NCBI GenBank assembly: GCA_027886185.1
Contig: WOAB01000619.1
Span: 9,920,001 to 9,984,000 of the forward strand
Direction: 5' to 3'
Length of the DNA: 64,000 bases
Source: Rheum nobile
Taxonomy: Eukaryota; Streptophyta; Magnoliopsida; Caryophyllales; Polygonaceae
Shown here: positions 34,761 to 44,898 of the stretch, piece by piece
How the letters are laid out: every line of letters begins with the position of its first letter
How positions within the stretch are numbered: position 1 is the stretch's first letter
Program-made: the position numbers and the translations under genes
Notes under the pieces: generated by a model
What the model saw: the letters and a program-made list of their open reading frames with translations, nothing else
The model's database searches: none
What the model was told of the DNA's origin: nothing

Positions 34761-35153
34761 TCAACTTGGGTTGCTCACAACAACTGAACTCCTCAGACCA
34801 ATATCAGGGGGATGTCTCTTTGTATACTCCATGTCGATCCGTTCCCCCATGCTTGTGCAATTGCTGATGGCTGGACCACTCGTCGTATCCATGAATGCAC
34901 TTGCCATCTTTAAAAACTGTCTACCCAGCATCTCAGGGGCTGCATGTATGTCCTGCCTCGTATTCAGCGTATAAAAATCAGCCACTGGCATCAAGGCCTC
35001 CTTCTTGTGCTTCCCCTTTGGTTTCTTTTTGATCTTACCCAGCGCCCTTAAAAGTTCTGTGTAGCACGGGGCGCTGTTTGCCAAATGGGCCAAAGGGATG
35101 GTTGCCTTACAGCTACTGGAGGTGTCGAAGAGATCCTTGTCGTCAATTATCAT
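34761..35153 (-). pseudogene. Gag C-terminal tail of the gag-only Athila element, frameshifted
   Basis: Begins 'MIIDDKDLFDTSSS' and continues 'CKATIPLAHLANSAPCYTELLRALGKIKKK'. Athila gag-protease linkers have a related pattern of an aliphatic helix followed by a lysine-rich run. It is in another frame from the upstream gag; an extra T in the run near 35175 could explain the shift. The protease that should follow is missing. Confidence 0.55.
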
Positions 35154-35161
35154 CCTCTCCT

Positions 35162-36667
35162 TTAGTGCCTCCGGAAAGGGGACAGGGAGCTTTTCAGAAC
35201 CAAGAGGAGAAAAAATTGGACGAAAAAAGGGTCCGCTTCTTCGTCATGATCAATATCCAGATCTGGGCATTCACCGCGAGGCGGTAGTCTCACCGCGGGG
35301 CGGTGCTCTTGGCCGCGGGGCGGCAGTGTTGACTCAGGACAACTGGGGGTTATCGCCGGGTCGCGGTCACAAGCACCGCAGGGCGATAGGATTCGCCCAT
35401 CTTCAAATTCAGCTTTGTCATCCTTTTCAGCAGTAGGAGCGACTTGCAATTCCTTGCCACTTCGGAGGGTCACAGCATTTACACTTTCATGTGCGGCCCT
35501 TTTGTCCAACCTAGCGACCACATCTGTTAACTGACCCACTGTCTCCTTCATGCTCTTGATGCTTTCCTCAGTTGTTTGCACATGCGTTGTGAAGTGCATT
35601 GTTAAGGTCTTGAGCATGTCTTCAGTTGAAGGGGAGTTACTAGCATGGGAAGCTACTGGTAGCTCATCAAAGTGAGGTCGTGGTGTTGGTTGTTGTAGCT
35701 GTTGTTGATCATATCGAGGTCTAATAGGTCTGTAACCTCCAGCGGCGTATACTTCAGCAGTAGTGGCATCTTGAAGTTGGGGACAAGCATTGGTGTTGTG
35801 AAACGGATCAACGCAAATTCCACAAGCATTGTGATGTTGAGGTGCTTCTTGTCTACCCCCCTTCGCAATTATGTCTTTCAATGAAGCAATTTCTTACAAT
35901 AAGTGTGCATCATTGGAGTTGACAGCATTAACTCCTCTGGTCTTTGGGGCTTCATCGAAATCTCTTGTGCTCTCAGCCATATCATGAAGTCTAGTCATGG
36001 CTGCATCAGGGGTCATATTCAAGATACTACCACCACATGTAGCATCTACGATTCTTCTTTCATCATCCAGCAGCCCATTGTAAACATAGAGCACTAGAGC
36101 TTTCTTGTCAAAACCATGGAACGGGCAACTAGAACAAAGTTGTTTGAACCGCTCACAATAGTCATAAAGGATCTCCTCCTCTCCTTGTTCAATACTGGCA
36201 ATTGCCCTTTTCAAGGCATTCGCCATCTTGGTTGGGAAATATTGTGCGAGGAATGCCTTTTGTAGCTTAGCCCATGAATCTATGCTTCCACCGGGCAGAT
36301 GATAGTACCAGTCTTCAGCATCGTCCTTAAGAGTGAACCTGAAGGCTCTCATTTTAATTTGATCTTCAGTGACGTTAGCTGGTTTAATGCTCATGATGAC
36401 GTTGTGGAATTTACCCAAGTGTAGGATGGGGTCCTCTCCACATCGTCCATAGTATCTCGGGAGCAACCGTAGCACTCCTGTTCTGAGCTCAAATGTCACA
36501 CCATCCGCAAGGGTGGAATGATTACAACCAATGGCTGCTGTATCAAATCTGGCACAGTCAGCTGTCGGAGTGTCTGTGCCATTCGTACCTGTTTCTGTAT
36601 CAACTTCAACAAGTAGTGAATCAGTAGCAAAAGTGTGGACCGTAAGATAGATCCACACCGCAGTCAA
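35162..36667 (-). pseudogene. Athila-type gag with zinc knuckle
   Basis: The open frame starts about 30 bp inside the primer site. Core: 'YYGRCGEDPILHLGKFHNV', 'FTLKDDAEDWYYHLPGGSIDSWAKLQKAFLAQYFP', 'YCERFKQLCSSCPFHGF', 'YNGLLDDERRIVDATCGG', the Athila gag pattern. A TAA at 35894-35896 interrupts it, in a place explained by one CAA-to-TAA change. The same frame continues with 'CGICVDPFHNTNAC' (a CCHC knuckle), a coiled segment and 'VNAVTLRSGKEL'. The CG-rich array at 35270-35400 is part of the coding frame and yields a Pro/Arg-rich tail. Confidence 0.85.
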
Positions 36668-36697
36668 TCACAAAAACACACAACAAAACAGAAAACT

Positions 36698-36715
36698 TCC
36701 CCGGCAACGGCGCCA
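36698..36715 (-). other. Primer binding site (tRNA-Asp type)
   Basis: Minus strand tggcgccgttgccgggga, four bases from the 5' LTR, complementary to the 3' end of plant tRNA-Asp over 18 bases. This primer is usual for Athila elements. Confidence 0.88.
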
Positions 36716-36719
36716 AACT

Positions 36720-38199
36720 TGACGGGGCTAAAAGTGCGCAATGCAAATATCGTTGATTAGCCTTATCAAAGTAAAAAGTCCTAACAGACCTACTAAACAG
36801 ATGTATAGTAAGCAAGCAAGGGTCGAACCCACAGGGAAGGTCTGATGCAGTATGCAATTGTGAATGACAAGTAACAAGCAGGGGGGTTTAGTTATCACGA
36901 GAAAGCAAAGCAAGCAAAGCAAACAAGTTTGGTTGAGTTGAGAAAATATAATGGGAAAGTAGTCCTACTAGAGCGAGATCCACAAAACAGAGATATAATT
37001 TGATCACAGAAATCTATGTAATCCAAGTTCTTTTACTATCCTTATAGTTGTTCACACCCTGATCTTAAGTACTATCGATTCTCACAGTTGTCGATAGACT
37101 TATCACTATGTCACTGGTAAAGTACCTCCGATTCTCACAGTTGTCGGTATACTTTACCACCAATAAAGCAATAGCAATACACACAAGGATATAGGATACA
37201 TGCAAATAGAAAGACGTATTAATACTCGCATGCAACTGATTCTCACTCATAATTGTACGCTCGGAACCCCTATACGCACAATTGTGTTTGCTGCTAGATA
37301 TGCACTCGGAACCCCTATATGCAATCCTAGCAATTGATAAAAAGTATTCAACCTAGTTGATCAGGCTAAGAAGAACAACAAGAAATCAATATTCAATATA
37401 ACCAAGAGAATGAAACCAACACTTATAAGGATAAGAACAAGGAATAGAAATCTCACAAACACATCAACTGTATTGCTTCAATCGTCTAGTAGAACAAAGG
37501 GAAGTTAGTTCTTCATTCAAACGAGAATGAAAACCTAATAGAAAAGTAACCTGCGTAATGTAAAAGTGTCTGCCTCGGGGGCGTGACTGCCCACTCAAGA
37601 CCTAGAAAGAGGTCTTAAATAGGTTTAGGAAATAAGTTAACCTAATGGAAATAACAAAGGAAATAAAATAACAGAAATAAGAAAGTCCGAAATGCAATAA
37701 AGGAAATAAAATCTTCTGCTGGCCGCGAGGCGTGACGTGCCCACCGCGGGGCGTCAGTCTTCTAGTTGCCTTCTCTGAGATCCACCGCCGGGTCGCGGTG
37801 GCTTCTGGCGTGGGGCGTCAAGTTACACCGCGGGGCGGTGAGTTCCACCGCGGGGCGGCGGTGCCTTTTTCAGCTTCTGCAACACTTTAGTAAAAACGCC
37901 ATAACTTTTATTCCCAACTCGGATTGCGCTAATATTTTGAGGACTTGCAGTAGACTTCAAGATCTAACTCCTCGAATTGGAATCACTTCATTTGGACATC
38001 TTAGTAGAGAGAACGAACCATTTGAATTCAGCACATTGTTCTTCTACTCTTCAATACACTTCAAACCTCTATAAATCCCATGATTTCTTCACTTCTCTCC
38101 ACAACTTCTGGATTACAGACTTAGCCACAAATCTCATCCTAAACTCCTCTAAATAATGCTAATAATTGTTAGTTAAGGTGCATGAAATGACACCTATCA
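36720..38199 (-). repeat. 5' LTR of the gag-only Athila element, with promoter
   Basis: 1480 bp. TATA-like minus-strand 'tatttaag' at 37614-37621. CG-rich array with ccgcggggcgg phrases at 37727-37865, about 106-244 bp upstream of it. Ends gacacctatca before GCGAG. Confidence 0.93.
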
Positions 38200-38204
38200 G
38201 CGAG

Positions 38205-39487
38205 TTTGAGACATATTTTATACATGAGGGTTACCTTTACAAGGCCGGCCGCCTATGCATCCCTAGCTCATCCATTAGGAACCTCCTCATTCAGGAAGCG
38301 CATGAAGGACGCAGTCATTTTGGGGTTACAAAAACCTTGGTAGCTCTTCGCGAGCATTTCTTTTGGCCGCGTATGACCCACCAAGTGACGCATTATTGTC
38401 GGAGCTGTGTGACATGTCAACGCGCTAAGGCGATTTCTAGTCCCTACGGCCTCTACACTCTTTTACCAATCCCTCTCGGCCCTTGGGAAGATTTGTCCAT
38501 GGACTTCATTACAGGTTTGCCTCTCTCTCGTAGGGGTAAGGACTCCATATTTGTTATTGTGGACAGGTTTTCCAAAATGGCCCATTTCGTCGCGTGTAAG
38601 ACCACCAATAATGCTAGTGACATAGCCGAGTTATTTTTTGAGAATGTGGTACATTTGCATGGGATTCCTAGGTCTATTGTGAGTGATAGAGACACAAAAT
38701 TTGTTGGACATTTTTGGAGAACTCTTTGGGAAAAGCTAGGTACCAAACTACTATTTTCCACTAGCTACCACCCCCAAACCAATGGCCAAACCGAGGTGAC
38801 CAATCGAACACTAGGAGCCCTCCTCCAAACCATGCTCAAAGCCAATCCCAGGCGTTGGGAAGACTTACTTGCTAATGTTGAGTTTTCTTATAACAGGTCT
38901 AGGCACTCTGCGACAAGGCTTACCCCATTCGAGGTCGTTTATGACAAAAACCCATTGACACCGCTCGACATGCTGCCGCGACCACTCAGGGAAAATGAGC
39001 ACACTACCGCGGCCAACCGCGCCGCGCAGATCTAGGACCTCCATCGCAGAATGCGCGAGCAGCTGGAACGCCGCACTACTCAGTACGCGTCACAGCACAA
39101 TCGCGGTCGCCACCGCGTCGTCTTCGCCCCTGGCGACATGGTGTGGGTGCAACTCCGCAAAGAACGCTTCCTAGCAAAGCGTAAATCCAAGTTAGCGCCA
39201 CGCGGTGATGGTCCTTTCGCGTCGTGAAGGCAATTGGAGACAACGCCTACGAGCTCAAGCTGCCAACCGACTATGATGTCCACGCGACTTTCAACGTCGC
39301 CGAATTAGAACCTTATTTGGAGCCCGAGTTCGATGATGGTGAAGCGAGGACGCTTCACAGCCAAGTGAAGGAGGGTGATGTGCCCCTGCCCACCATGACT
39401 GCAGCTGAGGAGGAGGAAGCCATGAGTATCTGCTCACAAGGGCCCATAACAAGATCGCGTGTCAAGGCCATCGCCTTGGCGACATAA
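38205..39487 (+). pseudogene. CRM integrase with C-terminal CR motif
   Basis: Resumes the pol frame after the insertion. Zinc region 'HEGRSHFGVTKT...CRSCVTCQRAK'; core 'DFITGLPLS', 'IVSDRDTKF', 'SYHPQTNGQTEVTNR' with the D, D and E residues; 'FSYNRSRHSATRLTPFEVVYDKNPLTPLD'. A TAG at 39033-39035 breaks the frame. 'VVFAPGDMVWVQLRKERF' and 'KSKLAPRGDGPF' are typical of CRM. A one-base loss near 39220 shifts the frame to 'AIGDNAYELKLP'. The end 'GPITRSRVKAIA' lies within the 3' LTR. CR-type tails in this clade are linked to targeting of centromeric chromatin. Confidence 0.92.
39367..39375 (+). other. Probable polypurine tract of the CRM element
   Basis: 'gaaggaggg' lies immediately before the 3' LTR start tgatgtgcccc. 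It overlaps the polyprotein frame, since the frame continues into the LTR. Confidence 0.7.
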
Positions 39488-40135
39488 TCATTGATAGTGC
39501 GCGTCGTCGCTAGCCAAGGCGCGCCAGAGAACGTGTTCTCTCTCAAACTCCTCGCGCCTAGTCCAGAGACCACGTTCACTTTCAGACTCCTCTCTACCAT
39601 CAGCACCGCATTCATTTAGAGACTCTTTTGTTATTTTTAAATACTTTTCTATTTTGGGAGTGTGTTCCACTCATGTTGAGTGGGCTAGCCCATTAGGCGA
39701 GACTCGGCCCATCCGAGTCCCGCGACCCCTATATAAGGCCATCTCAACCTCGTGTATTAGGTTACGTCTAATTTATAATCAAAGCTTAAGTTGAGAGCCC
39801 TAATTGCCTCCTTCCTTTGATCGAACGTCAAAACCCTAAATCTATCTTCTCATCTCATTCACTCCGCTGCCAACGCTACGGCCACGCTCGATCCATCGAG
39901 CCACTGATCCCTCAATCGCGCCTAGTCCTGAGGCCACGAATCATACACACACCATCGCATCGATATCGTTAGCGTTGTGACACCCCACCGTCATCACACT
40001 GCATCGCCACCGTCACCGCGCTTCATTACTCGCGAGGTGTGACAAACATCGCGTTCCATCACTCAACACTTGAAGACCAGACGCGCGACTCACCACCAAG
40101 ACCTAGATCCGACATCCGAAGGCAGGAACGCATCA
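39376..40135 (+). repeat. CRM right (3') LTR
   Basis: 760 bp, tgatgtgcccc to aacgcatca, followed by AGGTA. TATA at 39729-39738 with site II-like motifs upstream. Its first 112 bases encode the end of the polyprotein. Confidence 0.93.
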
Positions 40136-40140
40136 AGGTA

Positions 40141-40493
40141 GGTTCATGTATGGACAGCCTAGATACCTCTTGGGAGATGCCGCTTTGAGTGCCTCCATGT
40201 TGTCCACCGTCGGCTGCGTAGGAGGTGTATGAAACACCAACGTCTTGGCCCACGTTCAGTCGGGCACTCCCTTGGACTTGCTCCCATTTAGACTCCATAT
40301 TCCTCATGAAGGCCGCTTGATCCTCACGCATGGACTGAAGTTGTTGATTAACCTTTGCATCTGTGTCCTCTTTGTTGGCCCGGATGGCTTGGAGAAGTGT
40401 CTCCAAGGTGATGGGTGGTTCGGCCACAAGGCCCTCTTCATTGGCTGGACCCTTGGCCTTGTTGTTACCATTCATGGAACCTGGTTTTGTCAT
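40141..40493 (-). pseudogene. N-terminal gag of the partial element that CRM entered
   Basis: Probable start MTKPGSMNGNN at 40493. Lys/Gln-rich helix 'LETLLQAIRANKEDTDAKVNQQLQSMREDQAAFMRNMESKWEQ', then Gly-rich 'YAADGGQHGGTQSGISQEVSRLSIHEP'. The frame leads directly into 14828 once the CRM element is removed. The long charged helix before a proline-rich linker is common in Ty3 gag, but I cannot name the lineage. Confidence 0.7.
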
Positions 40494-41655
40494 AGGAACA
40501 ACAACAAAAGGACAGCCAAGCAACAACCTTCAAAGAACCTAAGCTAATCAATGGACCCAAGCTAGCAAGGAGCTCTCGACCTCGGTTCAAGGACAAGAAA
40601 TTTCAGCAAGCAAAACTCCTAAAGTGGCTAGGCTTAGGGTCACTAGACTTCAACAAAAGAAGACAGAAACAAACAACACACGTCTCAAAAGAACTTGATA
40701 CACCCGAGCAACAATTAAAGCAAGCAACAATAGGAAGCTACTAAGTTCGATTGCGTTACAAATGAAGCACTTGTGCAAAGAGTAAGAGACAACAAACTGA
40801 AGTGAATCACACAACAATGATGCAGCAATTTGGCTAATTTTTTTTTTGTCAGATGATGAACCACTTTTCCTTGGGCTTTCGCTTTTGTACTAGCCGCGTT
40901 TTTCTGGTTGCATCCACTTTTTCTTGAACAATTGCAATACTGTTTTTTTTATTCGATGCAGCAACTAAACAACGCAGTAATTGAACTACAAAAATTGAAG
41001 AAAACAAGTGCTCAAGATAGAAAAAGAAATGTTCCTATATCCTAGTGTTGACGTTGTAATTATAGCTCGACTAGCATGCGAATTCTTAGGAAACGAGGGC
41101 TGCTTGTGAACACGACTCAAACTCAAACAACTACTGAATAACACGGACACAATTTGACTCAAAAAAATGGAAGAAGTTGTGGCTGCAACAACCTACAAAG
41201 TTGAAGCAACAATACAACAAGAAAATCCCTAAAAACAAGGAACTACTAACAACTTTTAAGAGATCAATGGGCACGGTTGTTAGCCTTGGTTTCTCAGCCC
41301 GATCTTCAGCCTCTAATCTCAGGAAATTTCAGGCCACAACAACAAGAAATGACAGCCACAACACAAGGCACAATCGGCCTCTACCAAGACACACAACCGG
41401 AGCTAAGACAACACACAAATTGGCTCGGTGATGGACAATTGTTTCCTGATTTTTCAAGGCTCTAAGGTCCGACTCTAACAACCTAATACTAGACAAGAAT
41501 AAGCAATGGAGATCAACACGAAAAATTGCAAGATAAAGGCCGCAAACAACCAGCCAAAACGACAACAACAACAACAACTTATGGATTGACGTCTAAGCCT
41601 TGCAAGCTGATTTTTCTCGACCTTAACAACAAGATTTAGAGCTTTACCTTGCTTA
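40494..41655 (-). other. 5' leader of the partial LTR element
   Basis: About 1.1 kb of A-rich DNA (plus strand) between the gag start and the primer site. It has many 'caacaa' words. I see no gene, and the short frames here have no recognised domain. Confidence 0.6.
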
Positions 41656-42674
41656 GGCTTTGATACCACGTGATGAGATCAAAGGATCAATGAAGGCGCG
41701 GTGCAAGGCAATCCCCCTAGACCTCCAAGGAACGGTCAGCAACTTCCAGAAATCTGCCCTGGGTTCAACTGGGTCCTTCTTTCGGCTCCGAACTCCAAAT
41801 TGGATGATTCCAAATCCCAGAGTTAAATCTGGACGTCTAGATGATGTCCTCAAAATTTGAGTGCAATTGGATCACGGAAACGAAAGTTATGGAACTTTTA
41901 CTGAGGGGTCACTGAAAGTTCCGGGAAGGAATTCAGCAAGATGATTGTTGTGGATGTTGATGATGATATGCCTCTTCTAGGTTGGATATGACTCACCAAA
42001 AAAGAGAAGGCTTGTTGCTCCCCCAAGATATGATGCATTTGAAGAGATCAACAATGGATTCTTTGATGTTACTCACAAGGAAGAAGACGTTGAGAGGAGA
42101 GAGCTTTGGGAGAGAAATGATAACTGTATTCTTCTTCAATTCAACGTGTCTTGTGAAAATGAACGAGTTTGCCTCTAATAGGCTGCAAAGGGAAGAAAGG
42201 AAACTAAGGCACTTGGCCTCCTAAATGGCCTAGCGGCCCAACAAAAGGCCCACACGGCCAGCTGAAGCAGACGACTAAAAACAATCACAAATTAAGTCTA
42301 AAAAATGTCATAAAACCCAACAAACTCAAATAAAGTAAGATTGCCGCAAGATGGCTCGGTCGCTCTGCAAGGAAGGTCATGGCCGGCGGCTGCGCGGAGA
42401 AATAGGAGTGTGACGTTGAGCAGGCTCGGGCTCCATTCCCTCGGCAATCCTGGTTCCAATGGGTTCATGAGGTGCCAAGGAGCCACTGGAAAGCTTGGTG
42501 GCCGAGCCAAGTGGAAAGATGGTCGGAGGACTAGGCGGATGGCTCTCAAGTGTCGGCGTCGGGCTAGGGTTTAGGGCTGGCGCGGCTGGTGCCTCTGGGT
42601 CCGGCCTTGGGTCCTCTTGCTCCTCACTTGTGGTGTCGTCCCTTAGCTTGTCTTGATGGGGTTGGGTCACATCA
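41656..42674 (-). mobile_element. Primer site and 5' LTR of the partial LTR element
   Basis: Minus-strand 'tggtatcaaagcc' (41656-41668) matches the iMet complement with one mismatch and lies two bases from an LTR that starts tgatgag at 41671. The proposed other end is 'cacatca' at 42674, which pairs with tgatgag as a short inverted end. The LTR would be 1004 bp. It contains GGCCCA-type motifs near 42230-42260. The matching 3' LTR is not found on the left, so the duplication cannot be checked and the far end is tentative. The proline-rich frame at 42377-42691 is probably accidental. Confidence 0.6.
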
Positions 42675-42847
42675 CTATAGGATATAACCATATGATATAA
42701 CTATAAGATATAATCATAGTATATAACTATAAAATATAACCATAGGATATAATCAAATTGGATATAACTATAAAATATAATATAGGACATAACCAAATTG
42801 GATATAACTATAGGTTATAATCATAGTATATAACTATAGGATATAAC
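42675..42847. repeat. AT-rich minisatellite, left part
   Basis: Tandem variants of a 13-bp unit 'atataactatagg', for example 'gatataaccatagg' and 'aatcatagtatata'. It continues at 50776-51085 on the other side of the Athila-type element, whose target duplication ATAAC is part of the unit. Confidence 0.92.
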
Positions 42848-44090
42848 TGATAACAGGAATTTGTCGTTCTAATTCCTACTATGCAAAGTATCCAAACAAA
42901 CCCTAAAACGTAGTCCTAGGTAAGTAAGGGTCGAATCCGCACGGAAACAAAGTCTATCGCAGTATACAATATGTATGTCAATTTAAAGCAACCAAAGGGG
43001 GGTTTTGTTGGTTTGTTTTAGTAGCCAAGCATGCAAATGGTAAATAAGCAATTAAAGGTGATGAAATCAGTTATTGGGAAAACACTCAGTCAAACAATAT
43101 TCACTATTCGAATGACAAGTTGATCATAGATACTACTCAAAATCGCATGCAATGGTAATTCCAATTCCTTTTCAGATGTAACTAATAGCACAACCAGATA
43201 CTATTAGAACTAACTAATTAAACAACCCTGAAACTATCAAGATTCAGTTTAACAGCAGCCTTACGGATAGGAATATAGTTGGATACAACCCTAGAATAAA
43301 ACAACCAGTTTTTACCCTAGAATGTAAATCAATTCTCTTCTGCATAAGATTAGCACAACCAGTTACTAACGCGATGCAGTTGCTACTATGGAATAGATAT
43401 GCTCAACCAGTAACAATCTAAACCTAGCAATAGATAAATAACGACAAACCCTAGTTGATCAGACTAGAAATTATCAATATCAATCTTAAGAAATCAAACA
43501 AGAGAAGAGATAAAAACCATGCAATAGATTAGGAATAAGAATCTCACAACTGAATCACACAAAAGCTTCAATGTCTGACTAAGCAAGAGAGGCTTAGTTC
43601 TTCATAGCAAGAGAATACGTAGAATAAGAAATTAGGGTTCCGAGATATAAGAACAAGTTTTCTCAACCCTTAAATACCAAAGGAAAATAATCTGAAATTA
43701 TCCTAAAAATAAATAATAAAAACGTAATAAAGTAATATAAAATAGATCCGAAAAGGAAATCGGCTCGGCGATGCTTCCGTCAGCGGCGGCGGCCGCTGCT
43801 TCTCCCACGGTGATCGCCGGAAATGCGGCGGGCGCCGCAATTAAACGGCGGTCGTCGTTTCCAGGTCGTAGCTAAGGTCTCTCCAGGGCAATTAACGGCG
43901 GTCGTTGTTCCTTCCGCGGCGGTCGCCGCAATTCTGCTTCTTCATCCTTCGCTCCTCAGCTCCTAAGGCTCCAAAAACGCAACTTCCGCACCTCCTCGCC
44001 AAGTCTCCAAATCACCTCCAAAGCATCCTAAAACACCACTAAAATCATGCCAAAACTCCGTCAATACACACAACATAATCGTGTGTATCA
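42848..44090 (-). repeat. 3' LTR of the Athila-type element
   Basis: tgataacagg to gtgtatca. CG-rich array at 43764-43935. The polypurine tract is given by 'aactccccca' (44091-44100), minus strand tgggggagtt. Confidence 0.95.
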
Positions 44091-44898
44091 AACTCCCCCA
44101 CACTTGAATCTCTACTCGTCTCGAGTGGATAGAGAACTACCACCCATTACCAATGAAGCACCTAGATCATCAACATGTAAAGAAGCTTGCAACTAAGAGT
44201 AAAAGCATCTACATGAAAGCTCAACATCCCTCAACCAACCGACCACAACACAACTACACCCTCAACTCCAGCATCGTAATCAACACAACATCAACACAAG
44301 CACACAACAATAACAATATACTCCTCAGCAGCAAACACGACACACATCCAAGCTTAAGGGCAAGCAGAATACTTCCCCCAAGCTTATCCTGGTCATCCAA
44401 AAATGTAAGTAGCCACTAGTCCTAACTTCCATCTATGACTCCTTATGTCTCCCAAAGTGACCTACCCGACAATCCTTCTTTGTCTCCTCTTCTTATGTCG
44501 CCCCGCCGGTAAAATGAGATCCTAGAAAACACTCCTCTTCTTTTCACTCATTTTGCCTAGGAGCCCTTTCGGGTTTTCATCCTAGCCACTCATTTCATTT
44601 TATCATAGATGGACTCACCGCCTCACATCACTCTGAATCCACTTTTGCCCAGGCCTAATGCCTGTCGGATTACCTGCTTTTTACCTGGACCGCCCTTTCG
44701 GGTTTTTAGTCCATCCCAGGATTTGTTATTTGCCTTTTTTCATTTTGTGGCTCTTTTCTTTTTCTTTTTTTTTTCTTTTTTTTTTTTGATAAGATAAAAG
44801 CAATACATAAGTACATAATCACCTCCCCCACACTTAAAATAAGCATTGTCCTCAATGAAATCAGACATAATAAAAGAGGGGAAGGTAAGAATATACCA
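44091..44898 (-). other. 3' untranslated region of the Athila-type element
   Basis: Contains two 'ccctttcgggtttt' motifs (44565-44578, 44693-44706) and a long T-rich run (about 44755-44790). The same motifs flank the 3' end of the gag-only element. No gene is visible; the short frames at 44153-44797 are not supported. Confidence 0.7.

Larger units (their letters stand above)
31935..38199 (-). mobile_element. Gag-only Athila-type element (TR-GAG-like), 6.3 kb
   Basis: LTRs 31935-33415 (1481 bp) and 36720-38199 (1480 bp) with GCGAG duplications (31930-31934 and 38200-38204). On the minus strand it has a tRNA-Asp primer site, a gag with zinc knuckle, and then about 1.3 kb of non-coding DNA to the polypurine tract. 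Protease, reverse transcriptase, RNase H, integrase and env-like frames are all absent. Its 3' untranslated DNA shares blocks with the element at 42848-50775, so it looks like a deletion derivative that kept gag. Movement would need enzymes from full elements. Confidence 0.9.
14834..40135 (+). mobile_element. CRM-type Ty3 chromovirus, host of two nested elements
   Basis: LTRs of 760 bp each (left one split: 14834-15224 plus 26263-26631; right one 39376-40135) are flanked by AGGTA at 14829-14833 and 40136-40140. Without the nested insertions the element is about 8.0 kb. Order on the plus strand: LTR, iMet-type primer site (26634), gag with zinc knuckle, protease, reverse transcriptase, RNase H, integrase. 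The C-terminal frame runs into the 3' LTR and ends with 'GPITRSR', a hallmark I recall from centromeric (CRM) elements. Stops and frameshifts are spread over the genes, so the copy is defective. CRM elements prefer centromeric chromatin in many plants; the location of this copy is unknown. Confidence 0.88.

Noticed and set aside
41177..41860. Short frames in the leader of the partial element
   Set aside because: Less than 90 codons, low complexity, no domain, located between gag start and primer site or in the LTR.
42377..42691. Proline-rich minus-strand frame resembling a Copia linker
   Set aside because: It lies inside the proposed LTR and extends past its end; no flanking Copia domains.
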